From the NCBI GenBank assembly GCA_030998015.1, contig JARWMV010000008.1, positions 372,001 to 436,000 on the forward strand: a stretch of 64,000 nucleotides of DNA, in the 5' to 3' direction. Every line of letters starts with the position of its first letter. Within the stretch, counting starts at the first letter, position 1. The position numbers were made by a program, and so were the translations under genes. Origin of the DNA: Ceratorhiza oryzae-sativae (Eukaryota > Basidiomycota > Agaricomycetes > Cantharellales > Ceratobasidiaceae). The notes below the pieces were generated by a model. That model saw only the letters and a program-made list of their open reading frames with translations. It was not told where the DNA came from and made no database searches. Positions 20,507 to 32,668 of this stretch are shown piece after piece.

Positions 20507-21859
20507 CTAAGGGAATACAAAGAATGTTTTTCCTCCTGAGGACACCCATTCTACATTTCTTGATACCCATAAGTCCCCTTCCCCCTCTATGTCCAACCAA
20601 CACTTCATGATTGCCAACCAGCTATTTCCTAGAATAACTGTCAGTTGTACCTTCATTGATTTCACATGTGTGTACCTGCCTGTGAAGTCTGCCTTGTACT
20701 GGCTCAGGGCCTTGAGCAAGTACTTCCCATTTGACTGGACCATGTTGTCCAGGATCCAAATGTTGGCATCTTCCAACAAGTTGCCCACATTCCACACATT
20801 GCACATCCAGCTGTGGTAGCCCTTGGATTGTGCATATGCCATTTTCCCCGTTCCAGTTTCTCCTTCTATCACCAGGATGCAATGGTGCACCCCTCTTCCC
20901 CTCTTCTTGACCTCCTTGGCAAACCATCTGTCTGCTTGGTTGATGTGCTCCTGGTCTTCCAGGACCTCTAACTCCACAGGGATTGCAGGCATGCAACCCT
21001 GGTCTTCCTTGTATGTGTATTCAGCATATGCTTGTACCAAGTTCCATGTTGTCACCATTTGGAGGGGGCAGAGGCGCTTGAACACCTGGTAGTACTCCTG
21101 TTTTGTCACCTTGGTGACAATCTCTGTCCCATCCTCCAAGTCTGCCTCCATCCTTGACTGTTTTCCACCCTTTCCCTTCACCAAAATCTCCTCCAACCTT
21201 TCCAAGGTCAGGTCCCCCACCATCAAATCCTCTATCTCCTTGCCATTAGCTCCAATGTCCTTCCAGAGATAGTTGAAGGTGTCCCTTGCTGGGTTGCCTC
21301 CTGGCCTGTCCTTGAGGTCTTTGGGCCATATGTTGGGGTGTTGCCCCTTGAAGCCCCAGAACCCTGTGTTCTGGGTGTTCCACCTGCCCTTCCATTCCTG
21401 ACTGATGGAGAGGGTGTGGATGTGCAGGGGCTGGGTCGGGTTGTAGTTCAGCTCCTCTGGGTTGTGCTGTGCAACCACAGCTAAGGTTGCCCAGTGATTG
21501 GGCCAGTGGCAGCAGAACACCTTGTATTGGGCAGCAAGCCCACTTGAGGGCTGATTGCATAGCTTCGACCAGGTCAGCAGAACTGCCCTGGTCTGGACAT
21601 GGAATTGGGGGGCCAGTGCAGTTTTGGTCAGCTCTTTGGACCCACAATCTGTCAGCGTAAGCTGTGTAGAAGCAGGTGAGGGGGCTTGGCTTGATTCCAA
21701 GGGCACCAGCAATGGCAATGCTGACCTCCGCCCTGTGCTTGATTTGTTTGGCTGGGGTGTTCCCACATTCAAGCCATCTTCACTTAGCATTGTTGGTGTT
21801 TTTAGAGGTAGATGCGTCTTGTGGGGAGGGCATGAAATGATAGCCCCTTTTACCCCCAA
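20507..21859 (-). CDS. rep: Rep-like protein of copy B, open but with altered motifs
   Basis: Open for 450 codons; alignment with copy A suggests the true start is the second Met at about 21790 (428 codons). Motif I VLLTWSKL, the HUH pair HIH, FNYLWKD with Tyr and Lys, Walker A GETGTGK and motif C VILGN are all kept. Walker B reads ILDN instead of ILDD, and many Arg have become Trp, Cys, His or Gln, all explained by CpG decay, so the protein is probably inactive although unbroken. It has a 16-residue segment (nt about 20950-21000) missing in copy A. Function as for copy A: rolling-circle initiation by nicking and helicase action. Confidence 0.87.
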   Translation of the reverse strand: MGVKGAIISCPPHKTHLPLKTPTMLSEDGLNVGTPQPNKSSTGRRSALPLLVPLESSQAPSPASTQLTLTDCGSKELTKTALAPQFHVQTRAVLLTWSKLCNQPSSGLAAQYKVFCCHWPNHWATLAVVAQHNPEELNYNPTQPLHIHTLSISQEWKGRWNTQNTGFWGFKGQHPNIWPKDLKDRPGGNPARDTFNYLWKDIGANGKEIEDLMVGDLTLERLEEILVKGKGGKQSRMEADLEDGTEIVTKVTKQEYYQVFKRLCPLQMVTTWNLVQAYAEYTYKEDQGCMPAIPVELEVLEDQEHINQADRWFAKEVKKRGRGVHHCILVIEGETGTGKMAYAQSKGYHSWMCNVWNVGNLLEDANIWILDNMVQSNGKYLLKALSQYKADFTGRYTHVKSMKVQLTVILGNSWLAIMKCWLDIEGEGDLWVSRNVEWVSSGGKTFFVFP

Positions 21860-22252
21860 AGGCGTCCCCTAGATATACCCTCTCTGGTTGTTGTGATCAC
21901 GTGGCTTCCTGATGAAGGCTTGTGCTGGTTGTGATGCATCTCTGAGGGGTGCCCTTCCTGTGTTCCCCCCCGTTGGCCTTATTCCTTGCTACGCTCAGGG
22001 CCTCTGCCCCTCCACTTTGGTTGGTGCCCCCTCTCTGACCCCTCTGGTAGTTAGGGGATAGTGTATATTCATGTGACTAGGCTAGGTCATGTGATTCCCA
22101 TGCTTTGTTGTTTGTTTTCTGGCAGATGGTCACATGTCCATTGGTGTCACCTGACCAGACTTTGTTTTGATGTTTGTGCAAGTTATTGTGTTGCACCATG
22201 ATTTTTTAATGTTTGTGGTTTTGTTGTTTCCCTCCCTCATCCCATCTTTACT
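21860..22252. promoter_or_regulatory. ORF4-rep intergenic region of copy B
   Basis: Counterpart of 6511-7053. The CCCCT/AGGGG stem-loop is at 22039-22057 with a 9-nt loop; about one 61-bp unit remains (22070-22145). Confidence 0.6.
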
Positions 22253-22508
22253 ATGCACATTATTTCCCTTAACTACAATCCCCTTGACTGCACCTGCTGG
22301 TCTCTCCCTGAGGGGGAGTACTGTGCCTACTGTGATGCTGTGTGCAATGCCTCCCTTGAAGACTTCTATGGAGGTGTCGGGGATTGGTTCTTCTGTGGGG
22401 TGCCAGGTACGTGTGCCTGTTCTTTGTTGGTCTCACATTGCTAACTCACTCTGTAGAAGAGTGCATACTCCTTGATGGTCAGGCCCATGAGGCCACCCTT
22501 GAGTGTGT

Positions 22509-22749
22509 TGTAGAATATTCATGTACATACTCAAATGATCTAGAATGTGTATGAGTCAGTAATCAAGTCAAGTGTGAATGTGTCATGTATGCACAGTATA
22601 TGTGCAGCAGCAGAGCAAATGACTCATGTGAATACGTTGGGTATAAATAAGGACTCTACAAGCCCCCCATACTCCATCTCTTCACTTACACTCACACATT
22701 CTTTTGTAAACTGTTTCTATATAATAAATATATACATTTGATTTCTATA
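22509..22749 (+). repeat. copia 5' LTR
   Basis: TGTAGAATATTC...TTTCTATA, 241 bp, with TATA-like gtataaataagg near 22640. The sequence after it, ggttatgagccctgcc, is in the PBS position; I cannot assign its tRNA. Confidence 0.9.
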
Positions 22750-22827
22750 GGTTATGAGCCCTGCCCATACATTTTAAACCAGAAGAGACAAATATATATA
22801 CCTGAGTACTCAAAACAAATTAGCATA

Positions 22828-24242
22828 CCATGACTGATAGCATGCAAACAACCGTAGCTAGCAGTCTACACTGCATTGAGCCATTGCAGGGGATGGAGAA
22901 CTATAACGTTTGGCATGTGCAAATGGAGGACATACTCACTGACCTTGATTTGTACAGATACGTCGACTGATCTAAGTCACTACCACCCAAAACACTCAAA
23001 GTTACCCTTTCGGACAGGAAAGATGCTGCAGGGAAAGCCTTACTGGACAAGACAAAAACCATGGATAACAAAGAATATAATAAATGGTTAAAGTCAGACC
23101 AGAAAGCCTTATCAAATATAAGACTACAAGTAGACAGAAACATACTCACACACATACAGACATGTGAGTATTCCACTGACATGTGGGATCTCTTGGTGTC
23201 CACCTTCCAAGTCAAAGGCACAGTTGGACTAATTGATCTGCAAAGAAAATTCTTTAGTCATTGCATGGCCAAGACTGACAATATTGAGGAACACATACAG
23301 CACATGCGCAGCTGGTTCCAACAAATAAATCTAATTGCACCAAGGTCAATAACTGAAGTGGATTGGATAACAACTTTAGTAGCCAGCTTACCAGATTTGT
23401 GGGATATGTTCACTCAATCCATAAGCTTCTGATTTGAAACAGATGACGTGAACAAGCTAGCAGATCAAATAAGTGATCTATGCTCAAGGATATTAGCCAA
23501 GGCACACTGAAGAAGTAATCATAACAACAAACCAAAAGTGTTCTTCAGTACAAATAAGTTCCAACAGAATAGGCCTACACATACCAATACAAAACCTCTA
23601 GACAAGTCAAAGTTGAAGTGCAAGAATTGCAGAAAGATCGGGCACTGGGCAAACAAATGCCAAAGCCTGGGAGGAGGTGCATACAAGCGAAGTCAGCTCA
23701 ACAAAGCAAACAAAGGAAATTTCCATAACCAAAGATTTGACTCACCCAATAAGAGTCAAACTGGCAATGCACATACACATATAGCCATGTCAAACAACAG
23801 CAAGACCCCTGAGTACACCTTTTCAACCTATGAAGATCAACTGACATTAGTAAGTATTGACCATAATATGTGGCTAGCTGATAGCAGAACTACGACTCAC
23901 ATTGCTAGGGACCTAGAGGCATTTACTATGTATAGTAAATTGTCTGGTTACATCACTGGAGTCACTGGTAAAGAGCCAATTCTAGGCCGAGGCTCGGTTA
24001 GACTCAGATGTAAAATAGATCCAAACAAAGATCAATACAAGACTATTGTCCTGACAAATGTAGTGCATGTACCTGGATCACCTGCTAATCTAATCAGCTT
24101 ATCGCTGATCCCTGATAAGGGCATGCAGGTCTCATTGGACCACAACAAGCTAATCATAACAGACACAAATAATCATAAAGTAGCGATTGGGTCAAAACTT
24201 AATGATCACATACAGGGCAGTTTGTGGAAGATCGACACTTGA
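22828..24242 (+). pseudogene. copia gag and protease region
   Basis: ATG at 22828. UBN2-type gag core (YNVWHVQMEDIL, then WLKSDQKALSNI and TFQVKGT, nt 22900-23430), CCHC knuckle CKNCRKIGHWANKC (about nt 23620), then a protease-like segment WLADSRTTTHIARD where the active-site DSG has become DSR. Stops at 22968 and near 23430 and 23508 break the frame. Confidence 0.82.
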
Positions 24243-24290
24243 ACAATAAGCAACCCTGTAGACAGTAGAACAATAAAGAAGGTTGCACTC

Positions 24291-27200
24291 GTGAAACAAA
24301 CTGGCCAAACCTGGTATGATTGGCATAGGATTCTGGGTCACCTAAATGCGCAGACACTCAAGCGATTGAAAAGTACTAATGCTGTCAAGGGAATGGAAGT
24401 TGCCAATGATAAAATAGGCTTGAACTTGGAATGTGAAGCATGCATGCAATCAAAAGCGCATATAAAGCCCTTCCCAAAACGGTCACAAACAATCATGAAT
24501 GAGATAGGTGAACTCATAGTTACTGATGTGTGGGGACCAGCTTGCATCACATCCATCAGTAAATATAAATATTATGTATCATTCACAGATGTAGCTACAT
24601 GTTTTACAAAACTAGGTTTCCTGAGACACAAAGATGAGACTTTGAGAGAATACAAGGTGTTTGAAGCAACGTTAGAAACACAGAAATCCAAGAAAATAAA
24701 ACACATACAATTTGATAATGGAGGTGAGTTTGTAAATAAAGAATGGTTTGAGCATGCCGCTCTGAAAGGAACTATTTTGGAAACTACAGCCCCATATTCA
24801 GCTCAGCAAAATGGAATCGCTGAACAGCTAAACAGGGCACTTACCGAAAAAGTGCAAGCAATGATGCTTGAGTCAGGAGCACCAAAGTTCTTATGGAATG
24901 AAGCAATAGCATATGCATGCTATCTAAAGAACCAGGTGCCCACACAAGTACATGGAGCATTCTGGAAAACACTGTACAAGCTCTTTTGGGGTAAGAAACC
25001 AAACTTTAGCCAATTAAGGCTGTGGGGAACAAAATGTTACATACTTAATCAAGGAGAGAACATATCAAAATTAGACCCCAAAACTTTTACAGGTATATTT
25101 ATGGGAATATTGGATGTACAAGGTAAAAGTTGGAGATATTACAAGCATGGAGCTAATCTCATAATGCACTCACAGAACATCTTGTTTATGCAAGTATATG
25201 TGCAGCCTGCAGGTGTGCAAGATGATCCAGAATGGGTAGAAACAGTTGTTCCACCTGCTGAGGGGGAGTCAAGTCAGAATAGCAGTGCTGTGGAATGAAC
25301 TGTAGAACTTACTGGAACAGGGGGAGATACCAAGCTGAGCAGCGAGCAAAAGAATGACTCAGTAGATGCAGGAGAGCAGAAAGGTATAAAAGAGGAGACT
25401 AAGAGCATGAGGAAAGCATCCAACTCACAACTTTCATCTACTCTTATTCACTCTGTTGCCTCTAAACCACCCAACTGCTCTATTATGCTTAACACCCATT
25501 GCCCTGATACTTCTATATTGCTTAATTGAATTAATGCTGTCAACCAACACACTGGCATGCGAACCCATCGCAACAACCCCAATGCTCCAGCTATCACTTT
25601 GGAACAAGAGCGTGGAGGAGTCAAAATCAAGATTGACAACTCCACCACAACAGGTAAGCTCATGTATGAGGATAAAAATGAGGTATCTAACCTTGTATTA
25701 GGACTCACCAATACCACAGGTGATAGCTCAGGCAGCAAGTTTGACACCAACGACACATACAGCATTACTTCCAACATACCATCCCTTACTGACGCTCCCA
25801 CCATATCCTTGACCAGCAAGAGCCCAACCTCCAAAGCCATTGAACTACCTGTATACAATGAGCTTGATGGATTGGAGGAAGTGTTCTTCAAGCTCACCCT
25901 TGACAATCCCATTCCACCAAAAGCAGAACTGTCCATGGCAACTCCTGACGCCCCCAAAATGCATTGGTCCTTCCCCACTCAACATATACTGTCTGAAGAC
26001 AACCCAACCATTGAGCAAGCATTATCCAGACTGAATGCAACTGAATGGAAGTCAGCCATGGAAGCAGAAGTGGCCACCCTTGAGAAAATGGGAAGTTATG
26101 AACTTGTCAACCTCCCAGCCAATCGAAAAGCCATTGGAAACAAATGGGTACTAACCATTAAACATGACGAAAATGGTAAGCCTGTTTGTTATAAGGCTTG
26201 ATTAGTTGCGCAGGGATTTAGTCAGCAACCAGGAATCGACTTTGGACATACTTACACACTGGTTGTACAACTTGATTCTATTCATATCATTGCATCCTTG
26301 GCAAATCAATTCGATTGGGACTTGAGGCAGCTTGATGTAACTTCCACTTACCTACATGCAAACGTAAATGAAGAACTTTATATGTGTCAGATACTGTACT
26401 TCAAGGACAAAACAAATAAGGTACTTTGTCTTAAACATTCAATTTATGGACTGAAACAAGCAGGTCGAATGTGGAATCAGTTATTTGATAATAAACTGAA
26501 GTGACTCAGATACGTACCTTGCAAAACCGACATGTGTGTTTATTGATGTATAATCAACATTGAAGATGAACTCTTTGTTGCAATACTTGTGATTCACATT
26601 GACAACATTATGGTTGCAAGCTTGCACAACCATACCAACTTTGTTATTGAAGAACTAATGGAAGCCTTCAAAATGCACAACCTAGGTTCCATCTGACACT
26701 TCTTAGGTATAAGCTTTACTTGTGATCATGAGCAAGGCACTTTAACTTCAAGTCAAAAAGCATATATTGACTCTATAGTTGAATCTGCAGGTTTGCAGAA
26801 TGCCTACACCACTCACATGCCCATGACACCAAATATTCAACTCACTCGATTTGAAGGTACAAAACCCAATTTTAATTATGGAATGTACATTGGTAAGCTA
26901 CTATATGTGGCCCTTTGCACAAGGCCCAACATAGCTTACGTCGTTACATTCCTAGCCCAATTCACAACATGCTTTGGATCGGCACACATGACAGCTGTGA
27001 AGCACATGATCTGTTACCTAAAGGGCACTGCTTCACATGGGATAATGTACTGTCGATCCAATGAAGGATTTGGAGAGTTAGGATATTCAGACACTGACTG
27101 GGGGAGTAACTTACTTGAATGTAAGTCCATCTCTGGTAATATATTTTTACTTGGAGGTGTGGCTATTTCTTGGTCCACTAAGAAGCAAGCCACTGTCGCT

Positions 27201-27572
27201 TTATCAACAATGGAAGCTGAGTATATGGCACTTTCACATGCATGTACTCAGGCACTATGGCTGTGCCAGTTTCTCAAAGAGTTATACTATGAAGCTGATG
27301 CACCAACCCTAATACTTTCAGATAATCTTGCTGCACTTACGCTTTCAGTTGAGTCACAATATCATGGACACTCGAAACACATCAACATTTGCCATCACTT
27401 CATGCGCAATGTTATTGAGCAGTGCAAGGTATCTACTTTGTACATACCATCCAAAGAGAACCTTGCCAATGCACTAACTAAAGCATTGCTGGCTCCCCAA
27501 TGTAGTTATCTTACTAAGCCAATTATGGGGGAGCCATACACAATGATTACTGAAGTTGAAGAGGACAAGTAA
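24291..27572 (+). pseudogene. copia integrase, RT and RNase H
   Basis: 24291-25298 is open: pre-integrase zinc region (WHRILGHLN, CEACMQSKAH), then integrase core with the catalytic acids in IVTDVWGP, IQFDNGGEF and the SAQQNGIAEQLNR block. After a low-complexity linker with stops, RT pieces lie at 25557-26504 (NATEWKSAMEAE, QLDVTSTYLHANVNEELYM) and near 26600, where the YVDD box reads HIDN. RNase H (ISWSTKKQATVALSTMEAEYMAL) ends at 27572. Defective. Confidence 0.88.
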
Positions 27573-27722
27573 TCAACCCATATAATCAATATAATAGTTG
27601 AATTGAAATAATGGAATTGTTCTGAATGTTTGAAAGTCTGATATGGTCTTTGGAATTGGTTATATTCATGTAGTAAATTTCTAATCATTCCTGTAGTTTA
27701 CACTTGCTTGATTAAGGGGGAG

Positions 27723-27963
27723 TGTAGAATATTCATGTACATACTTGAATGATCTAGAATGCGTATGAGTCAGTAATCAAGTCAAGTGTGAATGTGTCAT
27801 GTATGTGCAGTATATGTGCAGCAGCAGAGCATATGACTCATGTGAATACATTGGGTATAAATAAGGACTCTACAAGCCACCCATACTCCATCTCTTCACT
27901 TACACTCACACATTCTTTTGTAAACTGTTTCTATATAATAAATATATACATTTGATTTCTATA
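27723..27963 (+). repeat. copia 3' LTR
   Basis: 241 bp, same termini as the 5' LTR. A purine-rich run (aagggggag) precedes it at about 27713-27721. Confidence 0.92.
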
Positions 27964-28324
27964 TGTGTCTGGGCACTTGTTGATCAGGACTACAAGTCCT
28001 TTGAGGAGTGGTCTCACCAGGCCACTCTTGCTGAATTCTTCAAGGAGGGCTCTGCCCCCTTGTTTGATGAGGCTTTGCCCTTTGCAGCATCTGGTTCTGG
28101 GTGTTTCCAGAACTACATGGCCAACTTCCCAGGGGGGGAGGCCCCTTGGCTGCAGCCCACTACCCAGTCAGTTGTTCAGACAAATAAGAAGGATAAAAAG
28201 GGCAAGAAGCCCTATACCTGGCCCCTCAAGGGCAAATGTAAATAGAGAGTAAAATGTATTAGGTTTGATATGTAAAAATAAAACTCTTATACATTTGAGA
28301 AAAAATCCATGGGAGGCAAAGTGG

Positions 28325-29179
28325 TCATATGGGGGCTGGTTCCAACAGTGGCACCTCCTCAAGAGCTTCAACAAGCTTGTTTTCCCACTGGTCCCAGTCT
28401 TGTTTGGCTTCCTCCACAGCTGGGTCCAGGGTGGGTTCCTTTATCACTGGCTTTGCTTCTTCCTCAGCCACAACCAGTGATTCTAGGCTTGATGTAAGGC
28501 TTGTCATATCTGTGTTGTAATTGGTGTTTTTGTTTGGGTGCACCTTCACCCAATTTCAGAAGTCACTCATGTTTGCCTGCTTTGTCCTGATAGCAGTAAA
28601 CATCTCATCAGTGGTAGTTGCTTCGAGCAGTCCCACATACAGTGTGGCCAGTGTTAACTTCCACTCTTCCAACAATGCCTTGGCCTGGCGCTCCACCTCC
28701 CAGTCCCCCCCATCTGCCATTTGGCCTGTGGCCCTCCTCTGTTGTCTTGCTGCCTTGGCCACCACATTGACTGTTGGTCCCACAATATTGTCAATGGCAT
28801 ACATCAGTGTTCTTAGCAAGGTGTTTCTTGTTGTTGGCTTCTGGCTTCCATGCCATATCAGGACCCCTAACCTGGGATCCAGGTACTTGTCATCGTCAAT
28901 CCAGTTCCTTTCATCCCTTCACTTCTTTGGGATGTACACTAGGTTAGCCCCTGGCAACAGTTGCTTGGCATACCTCTGGGCGTCTTCCACACTGGAGCAG
29001 TACATCCCTAGTTTAGGACAATTTTCCCTGCCAGGGTAGGGTGCTGGCTGCCTAGTGGTGGGTGGCTGCCAAAGTGGGGCCACCTGATTTTCAGCAAGTG
29101 GTATGTAATGGTTGGGATGTGTGACTGGGTGAGTGATGAAAGGCATGTTTTGGGGTTTTGCAGGTGTATTGTGGTGCAA
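28325..29179 (-). pseudogene. ORF3 of copy B
   Basis: Homologue of 4551-5886 without the solo LTR. Reads from 29179 leftward; frame broken by a stop at 28919 (KK-stop-RDERNWID), and by stops or frame changes near 28823 and 28553. The uninterrupted WKLTLATLYVGLLEA junction here shows what the solo LTR split in copy A. Confidence 0.72.
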
Positions 29180-29232
29180 GTGAGGTGGTAGAGTGGGCTC
29201 TGGCCTTTCTTAGGTATCCTGGATGGCTCTTT

Positions 29233-32200
29233 TTAAAGCTTTCCAGGTCCTTGTTTGGTTCTCTTTGGCCTGCCTTTTGAGTCACCTGAGTGCTGACTTG
29301 TCTTGACTGGCATTGGTGCATCTGGTAAGTGCCTTTGCAAGTCATTTAGAACCTCTTTCATGTCAGCAAACTTGCTGGCACATTCCATTGTGTCTTCTAT
29401 TGGGTCATAGCCCTTCCATCTGATTTGGTAAAACAGCTTGCCATTCTGCCATTCATAATTTGCAATGTGGTCCACCTCATACTCCTCCTCTCCTTCTTCT
29501 GTTATGATTGGTGGTGGTTTGGCCTGCCTTCTTTGGAAGTCTTTATCTTCTGTGAATGGCAAGAGAAGATTTACATGGAATACATTGTGTACACATATGG
29601 TTTTAGGTAGGTCCAGGCGATACACATGGGATGAGATCTTTTCTGTGATTTCAAAAGGGCCCCCTTTTTGGTTGTCCAATTTCTTGGAAGGTCTCTTGGA
29701 CAAGAGGTTTGTTAGGAGCAGCCAAACCTTGTCCCCTACCTTGAATTCCTTCCCTTTCTTTTCCATTTGTTGGTGTAATTCCATTGGGGCTCTTGCCTCA
29801 TCCCATACCCTTTCCATTTGATTATGCATGTTGTCTGCAGCAGGTGCCTTGGACAGTTCTTCTCCCCCTTGGACAACCCATCTTGGGTTTTTTCCATATA
29901 CTGTTTCAAATGGGGTTTGTCCTGTTGTAGCATTTACGTGGTTGTTATGGCAGAATTTGGCAATGGGTAACCATTTTACCCAATCATCTTGTCTATAATT
30001 GCAGAAGGTTCTTAAGAACCCTTCTACCCATTGATTTGTTCTTTCTGACAGTCCATCTGTTTCTGGATGGAAGGCAGTGGAGAATCTGGGCTTTGTCCCA
30101 ATTCCCTTGTATAGGGCCTTTAGGAATTGGCTGTTAAAGGTTGACCCTTGGTCTGAGACAGTGGTTTCTGGGGTCCTGTGATGTCTCCATACCTCCCTTA
30201 TGAATATTTCTGCCAGTTCTTCTGCATTGGTGCTCTCCAGACATGGTACAAAATGGGCCTGCCAGGAGAAGCAATCTACAACTGTCAAGATGCTGTCATA
30301 CCCCTTTGAGACAGGTAATTTGACAATGAAATCATATGCAACATCTGCCCATGGTTTCCATGGGATTGGTAAGGGCTTCAGGGGAGCACCTTGTTTGTGT
30401 CCTTTGCTTCTTTGACATGTTTCACAAGATTCCATGTATCAGTTTACTTGGACCTTCATTCCTGGCCAGTAGTAATCCCTTGATAGTAATTCTAGTGTTT
30501 GGGCTTGTCCCTGATGACCTGCCACAGGGGCATCATGGCACTCCTCAAGGAGGCTCAACCTCAAGTCCTTGTCATCTGGGATGTAGAGCCTATTGTCATA
30601 CCTTAATAGGCCCTCCTTCATTTTGTACCATCTAAATTCCTTCTGTACTGAGGGTGGTAGTTGTTCTTTATTTGCCACACTCAACCTTAAGGATCTGATA
30701 GATTTGTCTTCTTCCTGAGCTTCTTTAAGCTCCTCCCAGAAATTCCCCTGTACCTCTGCCTTGAAACCTATGAACCTTTCTTCTGGAATCATGATCTGTG
30801 GTTCCATAGGGGTGTCCCCATGGTCACTCCTCCTGGAAAGGGCATCTGGCTTCTGTGAGAGTTTCCCTGGTCTATACACAATCTGAAAATTGAAGGGTGC
30901 CAGAGTGAGATACCATCTGGCGTGCCTTCTATTCCACATCTGGGCATTTTGCCAGTACTGGAGGTTCCTATGGTTGGTGTATATCACAATAGGTTCTTCT
31001 GTCCCTTCTAGGTATAACCTCCAGTGCTCTAAGGACCTAATGATTGCAAGCAATTCCTTGTTGTAGGTGTCATAATTTTTCTCTGGTGGGGTGAAGCTCT
31101 TCAATAGGAAGGCAATTGGATGCAATTGGTTGTCATCACCCTTTTGGCTTAGTACTGCCCCCATGGCCACTCCTGAGGTGTCTGTTTCCAGTATGTATGG
31201 TTTGTTTGGGTTTGGGTGGATTAAGACTGGTTCTCTTGCTACTGCTTCTTTAATAGCTTCAAATGCTTCTTGTTGTTTTCTTTCCCACAGGAATTTGACA
31301 TCTTTTTGAGTGAGATCTGTGAGGGGTTTGGCTAAGTTGCTAAACTTCTCTATCTACCTCCTATAGAACCCCACAAAGCCTAGGAATGCTTGGACTTCTT
31401 TTACTGTGTTAGGTTCTGGCCATTCTAGTACTGCCTTTACCTTTTCCTTTTCCATCAATATCCCTTCTGGGGATATGACAATTCCAATGAAGCTTACCTC
31501 CTTCACAAAGAACTGACACTTGTGTGGTTTGAGGAAGAGGTGGTTTTCCCTCATTCTTCTTAACACTTCCCTGACATGTTGTACGTGTTCTTCCCTGTTT
31601 CTGGAAAACACTAGTACATTGTCCATGTAGATTACCACATAATCATCTATTATGTCATGGAACTTTTCCATCATGAACCTTGTAAAGGTTCTTGGTCCTT
31701 CTTTTACTCCAAATGGCATGACCAAGCATTCAAACTGGCCTTCTCCTGTCCTGAAAGCTGTTTTCCATTCATCTCCCTCTTTTACCCTGATATTGTTGAA
31801 CCCCCATTGAACATCCATTTTTGAATAGATGGTTGTGTCCTTCAGCCTCTCAATCAATTCTATTTGAATTGGAAGTGGAAACCTGTCTGGCTTGGTGATG
31901 TCATTCATCTTATGGTAGTCAACTACCAACCTAAGCCCTCCATCTGCTTTGTTCACATAGAAACAGGGTGCAGCTACAACTGACTGGCTGGGCATTATTT
32001 TTCCATTTCTTAGTTCCTCCTCTAGGTACTCCCTGAGTGCCTTTGTTTCTGCTGGCAACATACTGTACCTCTTTGCAGGCTTTGGCAGCTCCACTCCCTT
32101 GATCAGGTCCATTTTGAAGTCCAGGTTTCCTTGGTGGGGTGGAAGTTCTTGGAAGCCTTCTTCCCCAAACAAGTCTTCAAAATCCCTAAATTCTTCTGGG

Positions 32201-32646
32201 ATTTGTAGGCTTTCACTTGCTGCCCTTGCCTTGATTGTGTCTGGGTATGAGATGGTAAGGCCTTTCCAATCTATGATAGGTTCTGCTTCCTCAAGCCATT
32301 CTTTCCCTAGGACTATGTCTGTGTCACCTAGGGTCATCACATAAAGGGAGCATTTCAGAGTCTTTCCTTCCACTTCAATATTTAGTTCTGCCCTTTCTTC
32401 TATGGCATCCTTGATTTCATTTCCATCAATGGCCACAATTGATTTCTTGTGTTTGAGGGGAGTGGTCAGAATCCCCTTTTCCCTTGAATAGGCCTTATTG
32501 ATGAAGTTGGTTGAAGATCCTGAGTCAATCAGTGTCTTTGCTGGTTCCATGATTCCCTCTACTGTAGTGTATATTATTGATTGATTACTAGACTTCTTGA
32601 GGTAACATACATCTGCGGTAGGGGTTATATTGGGGTCCTCCAACAT
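29233..32646 (-). pseudogene. pol of copy B with chromodomain
   Basis: Same domain order as copy A. Open pieces: 32646-31354 (protease DSG, RT with YMDN in place of YMDD near 31620), 31351-30439 (RNase H, integrase zinc part) and 30435-29233 (integrase core with DCFSWQAHF, TVSDQGSTF and the LSERTNQW block, then chromodomain EVDHIANYEWQNG). Breaks: TAG at 31354 (former TGG) and TGA at 30436 (CGA in copy A). Otherwise the frame is intact, unlike the indel-ridden copy A, so the two copies together define the family. Confidence 0.93.
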
Positions 32647-32668
32647 GGAAGTGGTAGGACCAATTAGT

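Larger units (their letters stand above)
22509..27963 (+). mobile_element. Ty1/copia retrotransposon nested in copy B
   Basis: 5455 bp with two 241-bp LTRs and the 5-bp duplication tgtgt (22504-22508 and 27964-27968). Gag, protease, integrase, RT and RNase H follow in copia order on the + strand. Several stops and frameshifts make it defective. The LTRs differ at a handful of sites, most of them TG in one and CA in the other, that is, independent decay of the same CpG. Confidence 0.95.
22253..28245 (+). pseudogene. ORF4 of copy B, split by copia element
   Basis: Exon 1 starts at 22253 and ends at about 22405 with GT; the AG at about 22455 opens exon 2, which is interrupted at 22508 and continues at 27969-28245. 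The Cys pattern (CTCW, CAYCDAVC, FFCG), the middle block FAASGSGCFQNYMA and the basic C-terminus match copy A. Splice sites are conserved although CpG sites around them have decayed. Confidence 0.65.

Noticed and set aside
25448..25978. 176-codon - frame inside the copia element
   Set aside because: Antisense shadow of the linker between integrase and RT.
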